This document shows, one piece after another, positions 41,632-51,292 of a stretch of 64,000 bases of DNA; position 1 is the first letter of the stretch, and every line of letters begins with the position of its first letter. The stretch is from Rubrivivax albus (GTDB lineage: Bacteria > Pseudomonadota > Gammaproteobacteria > Burkholderiales > Burkholderiaceae_C), in contig NZ_SACT01000005.1 of assembly GCF_004016515.1 (NCBI RefSeq), positions 124,001 through 188,000 of the forward strand, given 5' to 3'. Both the position numbers and the translations under genes were made by a program. The notes beneath the pieces are model-generated. The model worked only from the letters and a program-made list of their open reading frames with translations. It ran no database searches and was not told the DNA's origin.

Positions 41632-42810
41632 TTACTGCAGGCGCGCCGGCGCCGACGCCGACGTCGACGCCACCGCGGCCGCCTGCTCGGCACTCACCGA
41701 CGCCAGCCGGCCTTCGCTGAGCCCGTCGAAGCGCGCCGCGACGACGACACTGTCGACGGTCACGCCGTCGAGCACCTCGACGCGGCCGGTGGCCTCGTCG
41801 AGCCGCCCCAGCCGCACCGCACGGCGGGCCAGCTTGCCGCCGTCGATGAGCCAGACCTGGTCCTGCCCGGCCGACTGGCTGACCGCCGTGGCCGGCACCG
41901 ACAGGCGGTCGCGGTCATCGGGCAGCACGGCGGTGGCCGCGGCGTACTGGCCGGCGCGCAGGCGCTCGTCGGCGTTGGGCAGTTCGATGGTGACGCCGAT
42001 GGCCCGCGTGCCCGGCTCGGCGGCTGGCGCAATGCGCGCGATGCGGCCCGACACGGGGCTGTCCACCCCCTCCACCTGCACCTGCACCGGCATGCCGGCC
42101 GACAGGCGGGCCACCTCATGGGTGCCGACGCTGCCGGCCAGTTCAAGCCGGCGCAGGTCGACGATGGTGAGCACCGGCTGGTCGGGCGTCACCTTCTCGC
42201 CCGGCAGCACTTGGCGTTTGGCCACGATGCCGTCGATGGGGGCCAGCAGGGTGGCGTCGCGCAGCGCCACCCGGGTGGCCGCGGCCGACGCCTGGGCCGC
42301 GTCGAGCTGCGCGCGCGCCGTCTCCAGCGCCGCGCGCGAGCCGTCGAGTGCCGCGCCGGAGATGAACTGCTGGCCGGCGAGCCGCTCGTTCTGCGCATGC
42401 GTGCGCTGGGCCTGGGCCAGCGTGGCGCGGGCGGCGGCCACGTTGGCCTCGCGCTCGGCGACACGGCTGCTCACGTCGGCGAGGTCGATGCGGCCCACGG
42501 CCTGGCCGGCACGGACGCGGTCGCCCTCGGCCACCGCCAGCGTGGTGAGCGTACCGGCGGCACGCGCACGCAGCGTGGCCGTGCCCGGCGCCACCAGCGG
42601 GCCGGAGAAGGCCACGCGGCCGGGCATCGGTGCCGATTGCGGGCGCACCACCTCGCGGGCGGTGAAGGTCAATGGCGGCGGCGCCTTCTCGGCATTGCCG
42701 TCCGGCCCGGCTCCGCCGCGCGCAGGGATGGCGCCACTGACGAAGGCCACGCCCGCACCGACGACCAGCACTGCGGCCAGCCCTCCACCGATGAGCCACT
42801 TCTTCTGCAT
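41632..42810 (-). CDS. RND efflux periplasmic adaptor (membrane fusion protein)
   Basis: 392-residue HlyD/AcrA-family adaptor linking the inner-membrane pump to an outer-membrane channel. A signal-anchor lies at residues about 5-27 (LIGGGLAAVLVVGAGVAFV). The first lipoyl half (GTLTTLAVAEGDRVRAGQAVG) is at about 80-105, a coiled-coil hairpin at about 115-175, and the second lipoyl half (LLAPIDGIVAKRQVLPGEKV) near 190. Beta-barrel and membrane-proximal domains complete it. First gene of the pump operon; a CACGTG-GGC-CACGTG dyad lies about 40 bp upstream of the ATG. Confidence 0.94.
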   Translation of the reverse strand: MQKKWLIGGGLAAVLVVGAGVAFVSGAIPARGGAGPDGNAEKAPPPLTFTAREVVRPQSAPMPGRVAFSGPLVAPGTATLRARAAGTLTTLAVAEGDRVRAGQAVGRIDLADVSSRVAEREANVAAARATLAQAQRTHAQNERLAGQQFISGAALDGSRAALETARAQLDAAQASAAATRVALRDATLLAPIDGIVAKRQVLPGEKVTPDQPVLTIVDLRRLELAGSVGTHEVARLSAGMPVQVQVEGVDSPVSGRIARIAPAAEPGTRAIGVTIELPNADERLRAGQYAAATAVLPDDRDRLSVPATAVSQSAGQDQVWLIDGGKLARRAVRLGRLDEATGRVEVLDGVTVDSVVVAARFDGLSEGRLASVSAEQAAAVASTSASAPARLQ

Positions 42811-42850
42811 GTGTCGTCCTCTTCGGGCCCTGGCGCGCCTGAGGCAGGCT

Positions 42851-42865
42851 CACGTGGGCCACGTG
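42851..42865. promoter_or_regulatory. CACGTG-GGC-CACGTG dyad upstream of the RND operon
   Basis: Two CACGTG palindromes separated by three bases (42851-42856 and 42860-42865) lie about 40 bp upstream of the adaptor start codon. The position suits a repressor operator. No regulator gene adjoins the pump, so the cognate protein is unknown. The nearby GGGGGC..GCCCCC pairing (about 42876-42897) could also be regulatory. Confidence 0.35.
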
Positions 42866-43009
42866 TGTTCTGAAGTGGGGGCAGTGTAGGAGCCCCCTTC
42901 CGGCGGCAACAGAGGGGCTGCGACGAACTGCAGATGGCAGGGGTCGGGCTGCGCCGCGGTGCGACCGGGCCTGTACAGGTGCATCCGGCGTGAACGCCGG
43001 AAGACCGCC

Positions 43010-44041
43010 TCAGGCGGCGCGGACCGTCGACGACGTCGACCAGCCGCTGGCCGCGTCGGACGCTTCCCGCCAGGGGCCGCAGACCTCGCCGACGCCGAGG
43101 TCGCAGCCCAGGACCGCGAGCGCGAGCACCTGGCTGTCCTGCGTGATGCCTTCGGCCAGTGTCGACATGCCCATCGACGCGGCCAGCTTCGCCGTCGACT
43201 CCACCACCCAGCGTTGCGGGGTGGTGGGGCCGGCACGCTCGACGAAGGACGGTGCGAGGCAGACGGTGCGCACCGGGAGACGGTCCAGGTGCGTGAGCGA
43301 TGCGCTGCCGGCGCCGAAGGCATCGACCGCCAGCGTGACGCCCTGCGCCTGCAGGTCCAGCACCGCCTGCGGCAGCCTGGCCTGGCGCCCCTGCGCCTGC
43401 AACGGCACGCGCAGCACCAGGCACGATGGGTCCAGCCCGGCGTCGGCCAGGGCCTGCGTCAGGCGCGACCCGAACGTCGGCAGCGCGCCCCAGGCGGCCG
43501 GCAGGCGCAGCCACATGGTGGCGCCACCACGTTCGCGGAGGTCGGGCAGCCAGCGTGCGAACTGAGGCAGCGCGGTGCCCAGCCAGGCGTCCAGCAGGGC
43601 CGCTGCCGTGTCGGGGGCCAGGGTCTGTGGCCAGGCCAGCGGCGGCAGGAGTTCACCCCCTGGCAGGCGCCAGCGCAGTTCGGCCTCGATGCCACGCAGG
43701 TGCAGCTCCGGCAGGCTGCGCAACGGGCGGAAGAACAGCGTCGTGTCCACCACGGACGCCAGGGGCGACGTGGGGACGTCCATCCCCGGCACCGGCGGCG
43801 CGCCGGCGGCAGGCTCGCCGTCGGGTACTGCAGGCGACATCCGCGCCCGCCAGGCCAGCCCGGCCACGGCAAAGGCCGCGGTCAGCGCGGCTGCCGTCGG
43901 GCCGATCCACACGGCGGCCGCGGCCACGCCGGTGACCGCCAACGCAGCGGCGACCCAGGGCACCTGCCCGTTCGCGGCCGCCCGCTGCGCGGGCGCCTGC
44001 GGAGCAGCCGTCGAGCGGGAACCTGGCGCGTGCATGTCCAT
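43010..44041 (-). CDS. Membrane-anchored degenerate EAL-domain protein
   Basis: 343-residue protein. After about 25 mostly polar residues come two hydrophobic segments (about 27-47 and 50-65), then a cytosolic EAL-like fold (about 95-330). The usual motifs are altered: EAL reads EAE (GIEAELRWRL), DDFGTG reads DAFGAG (AVDAFGAGSASL), and AEGVE reads AEGIT. Several metal and substrate ligands are therefore lost. It probably binds c-di-GMP or a partner protein without hydrolysing the nucleotide, or has lost function. It lies 36 bp downstream of the MFS gene, and a CCGGCG-TTCA-CGCCGG hairpin after its stop (42985-43000) may terminate transcription. Confidence 0.75.
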   Translation of the reverse strand: MDMHAPGSRSTAAPQAPAQRAAANGQVPWVAAALAVTGVAAAAVWIGPTAAALTAAFAVAGLAWRARMSPAVPDGEPAAGAPPVPGMDVPTSPLASVVDTTLFFRPLRSLPELHLRGIEAELRWRLPGGELLPPLAWPQTLAPDTAAALLDAWLGTALPQFARWLPDLRERGGATMWLRLPAAWGALPTFGSRLTQALADAGLDPSCLVLRVPLQAQGRQARLPQAVLDLQAQGVTLAVDAFGAGSASLTHLDRLPVRTVCLAPSFVERAGPTTPQRWVVESTAKLAASMGMSTLAEGITQDSQVLALAVLGCDLGVGEVCGPWREASDAASGWSTSSTVRAA

Positions 44042-44077
44042 GCTCGGCGTATCGGCCGGCAGCGCGGAATCTGTAGG

Positions 44078-45259
44078 TCAGGAGGCTGTCGGCTCCTGGG
44101 CCAGCGCCCGCTCGGCCCGGCGCAGAGCCGCCCAGGCCAGCATCGCCACGCCGGCCGCGGCCCAGAACACGGCGGTGAACCCGAACCGTTCACCGATCCA
44201 GCCCCCTGCCACGCCGCCCAGCACGCCCGGCAGGCCATAGCCCAGCACCGAGTACAGCGCCTGCCCGCGCCCGCGCAGCCGGCCGGGGAAGAAGCGGTGG
44301 ACCATGGCGATGCAGGCGGCGTGCTGGGCGGCGAAACTGACGGCGTGCAGCGTCTGCGCCAGCAGCAGCAGCGCCAGCGACCCGCCGAAGGCCGCCGTCA
44401 GCGCGAAACGCAGGGCCGCCACGACGGCGGCCAGCTGCAGCCAGCCGATCGGGCTCAGGCGGTCGAAGATCCGACCCTGGGCCCAGAAGAACACGATCTC
44501 CACGCCCACCGCCACACCCCAGGCCAGGCCGACGACACCGCTGCCATGCCCCTGCTCGTTGAGGTAGAGGGAGAAGAAGGCGTACAGCGCGGTGTGCGCC
44601 AGCACGGTGAGCGACACCCCGCCGAAGAACCAGGCCACCGCCGGCCGCCGCAGCACGCTGCGCACCGGCGGCGCAGGCGTGTCGTCGGCATTGACGGCGG
44701 CGGCCTCGGGCAGACGCAGCGTGGCCCACCACAGCAGCACGAAGGCGGCCAGCACCAGCATCGCGAAGTGGCGGATGCCCCAGCGTTCGAAGACCGCGCC
44801 AGCGGCTGCCACCGACACCACGAAGCCCAGCGACCCCCACAGGCGCACGCGCCCGTAGCGCGCGTAGTCCAGCAGACCACCACGCTGCAATTGCTGCGAC
44901 AGCGCCGCCTCCGACAGCGGCACCACGCCGCCGTTGGCCAGGAACAGCAGCACCGCAAAGACCGGCAGCGCCGCTGGATCGGGCCACAGCCACAGGCCGC
45001 CGGCCGCCGCCACCGACAGCCCTGCCGCCCAGCGCACGCCGCGGCTGCGCTGCCCGCTGCGGTCGCCGAACCAGCCCCAGCCGTAGGGCGCGACCACGCG
45101 CGTCCAGCTGATGGCCGACGCGATGGCGCCGATGGCGAGCGTGGAGTAGCCCAGCTCCTTGAACCACAGCGGCGCGTAGGGGTTGTAGAGCCCGATCGCC
45201 GCGAAGTAGCAGAACCAGACCGCGGAGAAGGCGCCGAGCGATGCCGGCGCGGCGCTCAC
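44078..45259 (-). CDS. MFS transporter, 3-phenylpropionate transporter (HcaT)-like
   Basis: 393-residue major-facilitator permease with 12 TM helices. The start [23 protein letters not shown] and the [19 protein letters not shown] segment near residue 135 resemble the PPP/HcaT subgroup that imports phenylpropionate-like acids, though many members have unknown substrates. The GTG start overlaps the aroC stop (GTGA), so it is coupled to chorismate synthase. No catabolic genes for aromatics adjoin it. Confidence 0.88.
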   Translation of the reverse strand: MSAAPASLGAFSAVWFCYFAAIGLYNPYAPLWFKELGYSTLAIGAIASAISWTRVVAPYGWGWFGDRSGQRSRGVRWAAGLSVAAAGGLWLWPDPAALPVFAVLLFLANGGVVPLSEAALSQQLQRGGLLDYARYGRVRLWGSLGFVVSVAAAGAVFERWGIRHFAMLVLAAFVLLWWATLRLPEAAAVNADDTPAPPVRSVLRRPAVAWFFGGVSLTVLAHTALYAFFSLYLNEQGHGSGVVGLAWGVAVGVEIVFFWAQGRIFDRLSPIGWLQLAAVVAALRFALTAAFGGSLALLLLAQTLHAVSFAAQHAACIAMVHRFFPGRLRGRGQALYSVLGYGLPGVLGGVAGGWIGERFGFTAVFWAAAGVAMLAWAALRRAERALAQEPTAS

Positions 45260-46362
45260 GATCCGGGCGCCTGCGCCGGGATGGGCGGCAGCGGCAGCGC
45301 CACGTCGCCGCACTGCGCACGGTGGCGCAGCACGTGGTCCATCACCACCAGCGCCAGCATGGCCTCGGCGATGGGCGTGGCGCGGATGCCGACGCAGGGG
45401 TCGTGGCGGCCCAGGGTCTCGATGACGGTGGGGTGGCCGGCGCGGTCGATCGACGGCTTGGGCACGCGGATCGAACTGGTGGGCTTGATCGCCAGGCGAA
45501 CGACCAGGTCCTGCCCGGTGCTGATGCCACCCAGCACGCCGCCGGCGTGGTTGCTGGCGAAGCCCTGCGGGGTGAGCCCGTCGCCGTGTTCGCTGCCGCG
45601 CTGGGCGACGACGCCGAAGCCGTCGCCGATCTCCACGCCCTTGACGGCGTTGATGCCCATCATCGCGTAGGCGATGTCGGCGTCGAGCTTGTCGAACAGC
45701 GGCTCGCCCAGGCCCACCGGCACGCCGGCGGCACGCACCTCGATGCGGGCGCCGCAGCTGTCGCCGGCGCGGCGCAGCTGGTCCATGTACGCCTCGAGCT
45801 GCGGCACGATGCCGGCGTTGGGCGCGTAGAACGGGTTCAGCGGGATCTGGGCCGCGTCGTCGAACGGGATCTCGATGGGGCCCAGGGCACTCATCCAGCC
45901 GGTGAACGTGGTGCCATGGCCTTCGCGCAGCCACTTCTTCGCCACCGCGCCGGCGGCCACCATGGGCGCCGTCAGCCGGGCGCTGCTGCGGCCGCCGCCG
46001 CGCGGGTCGCGGTGACCGTACTTGCGCCAGTAGGTGTAGTCGGCATGCCCGGGACGGAAGGTGTCGAGCAGGTTGCCGTAGTCCTTGCTGCGCTGGTCGG
46101 TGTTGCGGATCAGCAGCGCGATCGGCGTGCCGGTGGTCAGGCCCTCGTGCACGCCGGAGAGGATCTCCACCGCGTCGGGTTCGTTGCGCTGGGTGACGTG
46201 GCGGCTGGTGCCGGGGCGGCGGCGGTCGAGCTCCGGCTGGATGTCGGACTCGGACAGCGCCAGCCCGGGCGGGCAGCCGTCGATCACGCAGCCGATGGCC
46301 GGGCCGTGGCTCTCGCCGAAGTTGGTGACACGGAACAGATCGCCGAAGGTGGAGCCAGCCAT
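45256..46362 (-). CDS. aroC: Chorismate synthase
   Basis: 368-residue enzyme catalysing the last step of the shikimate pathway: 5-enolpyruvylshikimate-3-phosphate to chorismate, using reduced FMN. It starts [20 protein letters not shown], with the signature [18 protein letters not shown] near 78 and [20 protein letters not shown] near 121. The C-terminal signature [17 protein letters not shown] is also intact. Full length for the family and essential for aromatic amino acids. The MFS gene is coupled to its 3' end. Confidence 0.97.
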   Translation of the reverse strand: MAGSTFGDLFRVTNFGESHGPAIGCVIDGCPPGLALSESDIQPELDRRRPGTSRHVTQRNEPDAVEILSGVHEGLTTGTPIALLIRNTDQRSKDYGNLLDTFRPGHADYTYWRKYGHRDPRGGGRSSARLTAPMVAAGAVAKKWLREGHGTTFTGWMSALGPIEIPFDDAAQIPLNPFYAPNAGIVPQLEAYMDQLRRAGDSCGARIEVRAAGVPVGLGEPLFDKLDADIAYAMMGINAVKGVEIGDGFGVVAQRGSEHGDGLTPQGFASNHAGGVLGGISTGQDLVVRLAIKPTSSIRVPKPSIDRAGHPTVIETLGRHDPCVGIRATPIAEAMLALVVMDHVLRHRAQCGDVALPLPPIPAQAPGS

Positions 46363-46423
46363 CGTCCGGATTGTAGGAGCGCGCCTGTCGGCCGCTGCAT
46401 CGGCCGCGGCAGCTGCCGCTGCG

Positions 46424-48502
46424 TCAGCGCCCGCCCTGCATCACCTTGAGTTCCGGTCGCGCCAGGCGCACGCGGCCCCGTCCCTGGCGTTTGGCCTCGT
46501 AGCAGGCGGCGTCGGCCTGGGCCATCCACTGCGCGGCGCTCTCGTGGTGCTCGCCCAGTTCGGCCACGCCCAGGCTGGCACCGACGCGCAGCGTGTGGGC
46601 CTCCCAGGTGAGCGCGAGGTCGGCGATGGCCTCGCGCACCTTCTCGGCCACGCCCAGCGCCCGCTCGTGGGGGCAGTGCGGCAGCAGCAGCGCGAACTCG
46701 TCGCCGCCCAGGCGCACGACGATGTCGGTGGCGCGCACGCGCGAGCCGATGGCCTGCGCCACCGCCACCAGCATCGCGTCGCCCGCGGCGTGGCCGGCGG
46801 TGTCGTTGATCGGCTTGAAGTGGTCGAGGTCGATCATCACCAGTGACGCCGGCCGCGAGCCGGGCTGGGCATCGAACAGCGCCTGCAGCGCGCCTTCGAA
46901 GCCCTGGCGATTGACCACCCCGGTCAGCGCATCGTGGTGGGCGGCATGCTCGAGCTGGCGCCGTGCGGCCACCTGCTCACTGACGTCGTTGAGGCTCCAG
47001 ATCGTGCCGGCGGCCGGGTCTTCGGGCGCCACCGGCCGCGCGCGCAGCAGGCCCCAGAAGCGGGAGCCGTCCGCGCGCAGCATGGGCCACTCCCCGCTGT
47101 AGGGCTGGCCGCTGGCGAAAGCGGCCGCTACCATCGGCCCCAGCGCGGCGTAGTCCTCGTTGGAGGCGAAGATCGTCTGTGTGCGCTGGCCGAGGATGTC
47201 GTCCTGGTGGCGCCCAAGCAGGCGGCACAGCTCCTCGCTGACCAGTTCGAAGCTCTGGTTGCGGGTGAAGGCCAGGCCCACCGGTGCCGCGGCCATCACC
47301 GACCCCAGCTTCTGCAGCACCTGGGCGTTGAAGGACTCCATCTGCGTGCGCTCGGCCCACAGGTGGTGCAGGGTGCGGGCCAGGCGGCCGATCTCGCCGT
47401 CGGCCTGCGGCCAGTCGCCGCGGGTCTCGCCGGCCAGCATGGCACGGGCGTGGCGCTCCAGGCGATGCAGCGGCCTCAGCTGCCAGCGCAGGAAGGCGCC
47501 CAGCACCAGCGTGAAGCCGCAGGCCACCATGGCCGCCTCGAGCAGCACCCAGTGCCGAGCCTGATGCAACGGCGCCAGCAGCTCGGCACGCGTCGTGTTG
47601 GTCCAGACCAGCCAGCCATGGCCAGGCACCGTGGCCACGGCATGCAGGGTTGCCCCGTCGCCCCAGGCCACGGGCGCACGGGACGACCCGGTCTGCTGCA
47701 GGTGCTGCCACGCCGCCGACAGGCCGGCGTCGTCGACCATGCTGCCCGCCACGCGTTCGCGGGTGGCGTGTGCCAGCAGGCGGCCGGCGCCGTCGGTGAG
47801 GAACCAGCCCTCGCCCTGCAATGACGAAGGCAGTGCCTGCAGCGACGCCCAAATGTCCCGGCTGGCCAGACGCAGCGTGCCACCGATCACGCCGACGACC
47901 TGACCTTCCCGGTGAACCGGATGCACCAGCACCACCACGGGCTCGCCGGAGATGCGCCCCCGCAGCGGCGGGCTGAGCATCGGACGTCCGGTGTCCACGG
48001 CCTGCTGCACCACCGCCAGGTCGTCGGCTTGCGTCTCCAGACGGCGCGTGCCGGCTGTATCCGCGTACGCCCAGTTGCCCCGCCCCGGCACACCGGCAAA
48101 GACGCTGGACATCGGGGACTGCGGCAGGACCTCACGAGCCAGCGTGGCGGCCAGCCGGTCCTGGTCGTTCCAGGCGGACGCCGGCACGCTGCCGGCGAAG
48201 CGAGACAACTGATCGAACATGCGGTCCAGGCCCTGTCCGACCTGCTCCGCGGCGTGCGACACCTCGGCGGCGCTGCGCGCCTGCGCCTGCGCCAGGATCC
48301 CCTGCTCCACGTGGTACGCCATCAGCGCGGTCACGCCCAGCAGGGACAGCAGCAGCGCCGCCAGGCTCCCGACCATCAGGCGCAGCTTCAGCGACCCGAG
48401 CCACGGCGGCATCTGCCAGCCGGTCAGCGCCAGACGCAGCCGCTGCCATCGTGTCGATGCGGGCGCGGGTGCGCTGTCGTCGAAGAAGAGATCGGCGTCC
48501 AT
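46424..48502 (-). CDS. Membrane diguanylate cyclase with Cache-like sensor, HAMP and PAS
   Basis: 692 residues. A TM helix lies at about 42-62, then a periplasmic double-Cache-like sensor (about 65-305), a second TM at about 312-332, a HAMP region (about 335-385), PAS (about 395-505) and GGDEF (about 515-680). The catalytic motif [13 protein letters not shown] and [12 protein letters not shown] look intact, so it should synthesise c-di-GMP in response to a periplasmic ligand. A FliA-like promoter lies directly upstream and would put the transcript start within a few bases of this ATG, so the mRNA may be nearly leaderless or the true start may be the Met near residue 31. Confidence 0.9.
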   Translation of the reverse strand: MDADLFFDDSAPAPASTRWQRLRLALTGWQMPPWLGSLKLRLMVGSLAALLLSLLGVTALMAYHVEQGILAQAQARSAAEVSHAAEQVGQGLDRMFDQLSRFAGSVPASAWNDQDRLAATLAREVLPQSPMSSVFAGVPGRGNWAYADTAGTRRLETQADDLAVVQQAVDTGRPMLSPPLRGRISGEPVVVLVHPVHREGQVVGVIGGTLRLASRDIWASLQALPSSLQGEGWFLTDGAGRLLAHATRERVAGSMVDDAGLSAAWQHLQQTGSSRAPVAWGDGATLHAVATVPGHGWLVWTNTTRAELLAPLHQARHWVLLEAAMVACGFTLVLGAFLRWQLRPLHRLERHARAMLAGETRGDWPQADGEIGRLARTLHHLWAERTQMESFNAQVLQKLGSVMAAAPVGLAFTRNQSFELVSEELCRLLGRHQDDILGQRTQTIFASNEDYAALGPMVAAAFASGQPYSGEWPMLRADGSRFWGLLRARPVAPEDPAAGTIWSLNDVSEQVAARRQLEHAAHHDALTGVVNRQGFEGALQALFDAQPGSRPASLVMIDLDHFKPINDTAGHAAGDAMLVAVAQAIGSRVRATDIVVRLGGDEFALLLPHCPHERALGVAEKVREAIADLALTWEAHTLRVGASLGVAELGEHHESAAQWMAQADAACYEAKRQGRGRVRLARPELKVMQGGR

Positions 48503-48511
48503 GTCCGACGG

Positions 48512-48538
48512 TTTTCGCCGTCTGACTGGGAGACTTTA
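48512..48538 (-). promoter_or_regulatory. FliA (sigma-28)-like promoter
   Basis: On the minus strand TAAAGTCT (48531-48538), 11 bp, then GGCGAAAA (48512-48519). This matches TAAAGTTT-N11-GCCGATAA at 13 of 16 positions with exact spacing. The -10 also lies in a small dyad GACGG-TTTTCG-CCGTC (48507-48522). It would drive the diguanylate cyclase gene with the flagellar regulon. Confidence 0.55.
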
Positions 48539-48539
48539 G

Positions 48540-48929
48540 GTTTGCCGTGTTGCGAATCACCCGTGTGCGCACTTGTTCGCAGCAATGGCGACCGTGCCGA
48601 CCGGTGGCGGAGCCCATCCCGAGCAGCCGCCGCGCCCGTGGGGCGCAGAAGGAAGCAAGAGGTTGCCGGAGTCTGGGTGGTCGGCGTTGTTCGCGGCCCC
48701 GCCTTGGCGCCATCCGGCGCCTCAGGCAGGAGCATGGCCGAGGGCGATGGCCCAAGTTCTCCCCATTTGCCATCGTGCCCCGCCCTGACAAGGGCCACGG
48801 CCCACCCGGCCGCCCGACATGGCGAAGGAGGCCTCGGGTGCGCCGGGAGGCCCGCCGAAGGAAATCTGCGAACCGCTCGTTGCCGAGCCTCGATAGGCGG
48901 CACGACAGTCCCGCCAATCGCCGTGGATC
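48540..48929. other. Non-coding gap, 390 bp
   Basis: No convincing gene on either strand; the open frames here lack family features. A GGCGCC-ATCC-GGCGCC inverted repeat lies around 48711-48726. No tRNA, 6S, tmRNA or RNase P signature was recognised. It marks the start of the accessory region. Confidence 0.4.
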
Positions 48930-50174
48930 TCAGCGCAGCCAGGCCACGCCCGCCGCGGTGGCGGCGCCCCGCATCCGGATGCCGCTCCGGACGGGCGTCG
49001 GCAGTGCGGACGGAGAGGCCACGGCGGGCACCGACCGCTGATCGGTCGCGAGATCCAGCCCCTCGCCAGACGACGCGGCCCGTCCAGCCGTCTCCAGCGC
49101 CCAGCCCTCGGTGGCCTGGTCGAGCGGCAGGCACCGCCAGCCCGACGGCGCCAGCCGATGGGCCACCAGCCTCTCGACGATGCGCTCGCACTGTGCCGAG
49201 GTGAGCGCCGCGGCCACCGCCTGCCAGCGGCGCAGGATGGCCGGCTCGGCCCAGGCGGCCTCCATCGCGCGCTGCACGGCCGCCGGCCGGGCGCCCGTGC
49301 CCGCCGAGATGCGCCGCGACAGCAGGCTGACCATCAGCATCAGCACCGGCGTGCGCAGGGCGGGCGGGAACAGCGCGGCCAAGCGGTCGGCACGCGCCGG
49401 CTGGCCGGGCTGCATGAAGCGCAGCGTCAGCAGGATCTGCAGCACCTGGGCCGGGTTGAGCACGCGCAGCCGTGCCGGCGGCAGCACCAGCAGCGGCAAT
49501 GCCGCGGCCTGGGCGTGCGGCAGCGGGGTGCAGAAGCTCATCAGCACCGCCAGTCGCGACCACTGGTGCGCGGTGAGGCCGTCGATCTCGCCCAGGCCAC
49601 CGCGCTCGATCTGGCGGGCGAAGCCGACGGCGTCCTCCCAGTCGTACTCGGACTTGGCTCTGTTCGCGTGCGTACTCATGACCGCCAGGTTGCCCACGGC
49701 GTAACCGGCCCGGTTGTTGACGCGGTCCACCGACGCATCGCTGCCGGTGCCGGTGCCCTGCGTCAGCAACCCGCCGGTGATCGGGCACACTGGCACGGCA
49801 ATGCGCTTGAGGAAGGCCGGCGTCACGCCGACCGGCTCGAAGGCCTTGCCGCGCAGCCAGGCGCCCAGGCGCAGCTGCAGCCACTTGCGCACCTGGGGCG
49901 TGGCCTGGAGGGTGCGGGTGCCGAAGACGGCCTGACCGGCTTCCCAGCCCTGGCGCACCGGGTTGCCGGCGTGCAGGTGGTCGGCCGGTGGCACCAGGCG
50001 GTGGTGGGCGTGGTCCCAGCCGATCTCGAAGCCGGTGCGGTCGGCATCGGATCCGGGTCGGTCCAGCATCGGCTGGGCGACGACGGCGGGGCGGCGGGCG
50101 AGGACTGCGGTGGCGCACAAGGCTGGACTCCGGTGGTTGTCGGCGGGCACCGTGCCCACCGTCGAGATCAGCAT
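48930..50174 (-). CDS. Uncharacterised protein with HNH/EndoVII-like motif
   Basis: 414-residue protein I cannot assign to a named family. Near residues 120-165 it has VPVCPITGGLL followed by SDASVDRVNNRAGYAVGNLAV and then STHANRAKSEY. The C-P-x-T-G ... S-x-D-R-x-(N)-N-x-x-G-Y-x-x-G-N-x-x-V...A-N-x-x-K pattern is that of HNH/EndoVII-like nucleases of phages and mobile elements, though only one Cys pair half is present. The rest is helical, with an Ala/Leu-rich middle and a low-complexity C terminus. It is divergent from the macro-like/WYL pair, sharing a promoter region of about 75 bp. Possible nuclease or derived DNA-binding protein. Confidence 0.6.
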   Translation of the reverse strand: MLISTVGTVPADNHRSPALCATAVLARRPAVVAQPMLDRPGSDADRTGFEIGWDHAHHRLVPPADHLHAGNPVRQGWEAGQAVFGTRTLQATPQVRKWLQLRLGAWLRGKAFEPVGVTPAFLKRIAVPVCPITGGLLTQGTGTGSDASVDRVNNRAGYAVGNLAVMSTHANRAKSEYDWEDAVGFARQIERGGLGEIDGLTAHQWSRLAVLMSFCTPLPHAQAAALPLLVLPPARLRVLNPAQVLQILLTLRFMQPGQPARADRLAALFPPALRTPVLMLMVSLLSRRISAGTGARPAAVQRAMEAAWAEPAILRRWQAVAAALTSAQCERIVERLVAHRLAPSGWRCLPLDQATEGWALETAGRAASSGEGLDLATDQRSVPAVASPSALPTPVRSGIRMRGAATAAGVAWLR

Positions 50175-50181
50175 GAGGGCT

Positions 50182-50206
50182 CACTGGCTCATAGCGTGAG
50201 CCAGTG
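50182..50206. promoter_or_regulatory. Perfect 10-bp inverted repeat in divergent promoter
   Basis: CACTGGCTCA (50182-50191), five bases, TGAGCCAGTG (50197-50206). The arms match perfectly. The repeat starts 8 bp from the HNH-like start codon and ends 43 bp before the macro-like ATG, so one dimer here could control both. The WYL regulator encoded two genes away is the likely ligand-responsive protein. Confidence 0.75.
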
Positions 50207-50248
50207 GTGCGCGATGATCGGGGCATCGACACGATCGAGAGCCACACC

Positions 50249-51292
50249 ATGGACTGGTTCGAGCGGCTGACAGGCTTCCGGGAAGCCGGGTACGAGGACA
50301 CGCGCCGCCGTCTGGTCGTCGACGGCACGTGCCTGGTCTCGACGGTCAACGGCCGACGCATGGGCATCGGCACGCTCACGCTGCCGTCGCTGGCCGAGCT
50401 GCGAGACCAGGTACGGCGCACCAGGCCCTCGCCCGGGCGCCTCGCCGTGCGATCCGTCGTCGGCGATGTCCGGCAGCTGCACCGCGACCCGGCGCTGCGC
50501 GGTGCGCTGTTCCAGGTGGCCAGCCAGTTCAACCTGCTGGAGATGGTCGGGCCGGACGTCACGCCGGAGCACGGGGTGACGATCTACGAGCACGACCGGA
50601 CGCAAGGCCCGGCCTGCGCCATCGCCGCCGGCGCTGCGACGATCTACCGGAACCACTTCGTGCCGGTGCCCGCGGCCGGCGGCCACCCGCCCAGGACGGG
50701 TCAGACCGCCGAGCACCAGCTGGACGGCCTGGCCGACCTGGGCGCGGCGCTGGCCGGGATCACCGGGCTGGCGGCCGAAGCCCTGTGGACCATGCGCAAT
50801 GGCTACGCGATGTGCACGCTGCAGGGCCTGCAGGCGATCGGCGACGCGCTGGCGACGTGCGGTGAGCCGAAGCGCGACGAACTCAGAGCCCGGTTGCGGA
50901 TCGGCTTGCACCGCGACGTGGAGGTCACCGACGCCCCTCTGGGCGACACCCCGGGCGACCCGATGCAGGTGTCGCAGGTCTTCTGCTCGGCGTTGCCGGT
51001 GGCCTACGGGCGCCTGCCCCGTCCCGTGTGGCAGCCACTGGCCCAGCTGGTGCTGGAGGCGGCGTACGAGGCGACGCTGCAGGCCGCGGTGCTCGGCGCG
51101 TCGCAGGGCGGCAGCCGCGTGGTGCTGCTCACGCGGCTGGGTGGCGGGGCCTTCGGCAATCACGACGCGTGGATCGACGCGGCGCTGCGGCGGGCCCTGG
51201 ATCTCCACCGCCACCATGACCTGGACGTGCGGCTGGTGAGTTACGACCGGGCCGATGCCTCGTCCTTGGCCATCGAGAGGGACTACGCATGA
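50249..51292 (+). CDS. Uncharacterised protein, possibly macrodomain-like
   Basis: 347-residue protein beginning MDWFERLTGFREAGYEDTRR. It belongs to a conserved family I recognise by sequence but not by function. Three stretches look like a divergent macrodomain: FQVASQFNLLEMVGPDVTPE near residue 85, TQGPACAIAAGAATIYRNHF near 115, and the late LLTRLGGGAFGNHDAWIDAAL near 305. The last resembles the G-x-G-x-F-G loop that binds ADP-ribose phosphates. The ATG at 50249 is preferred to a GTG at 50204 because that GTG lies in the operator repeat. It overlaps the WYL gene by 4 bp (ATGA). ADP-ribose binding or hydrolysis is inference only. Confidence 0.6.
   Translation: MDWFERLTGFREAGYEDTRRRLVVDGTCLVSTVNGRRMGIGTLTLPSLAELRDQVRRTRPSPGRLAVRSVVGDVRQLHRDPALRGALFQVASQFNLLEMVGPDVTPEHGVTIYEHDRTQGPACAIAAGAATIYRNHFVPVPAAGGHPPRTGQTAEHQLDGLADLGAALAGITGLAAEALWTMRNGYAMCTLQGLQAIGDALATCGEPKRDELRARLRIGLHRDVEVTDAPLGDTPGDPMQVSQVFCSALPVAYGRLPRPVWQPLAQLVLEAAYEATLQAAVLGASQGGSRVVLLTRLGGGAFGNHDAWIDAALRRALDLHRHHDLDVRLVSYDRADASSLAIERDYA

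Noticed and set aside
48540..48929. Structured RNA gene (RNase P, 6S or tmRNA)
   Set aside because: The gap size suggested an RNA, but none of the conserved sequence blocks of those RNAs could be found on either strand.
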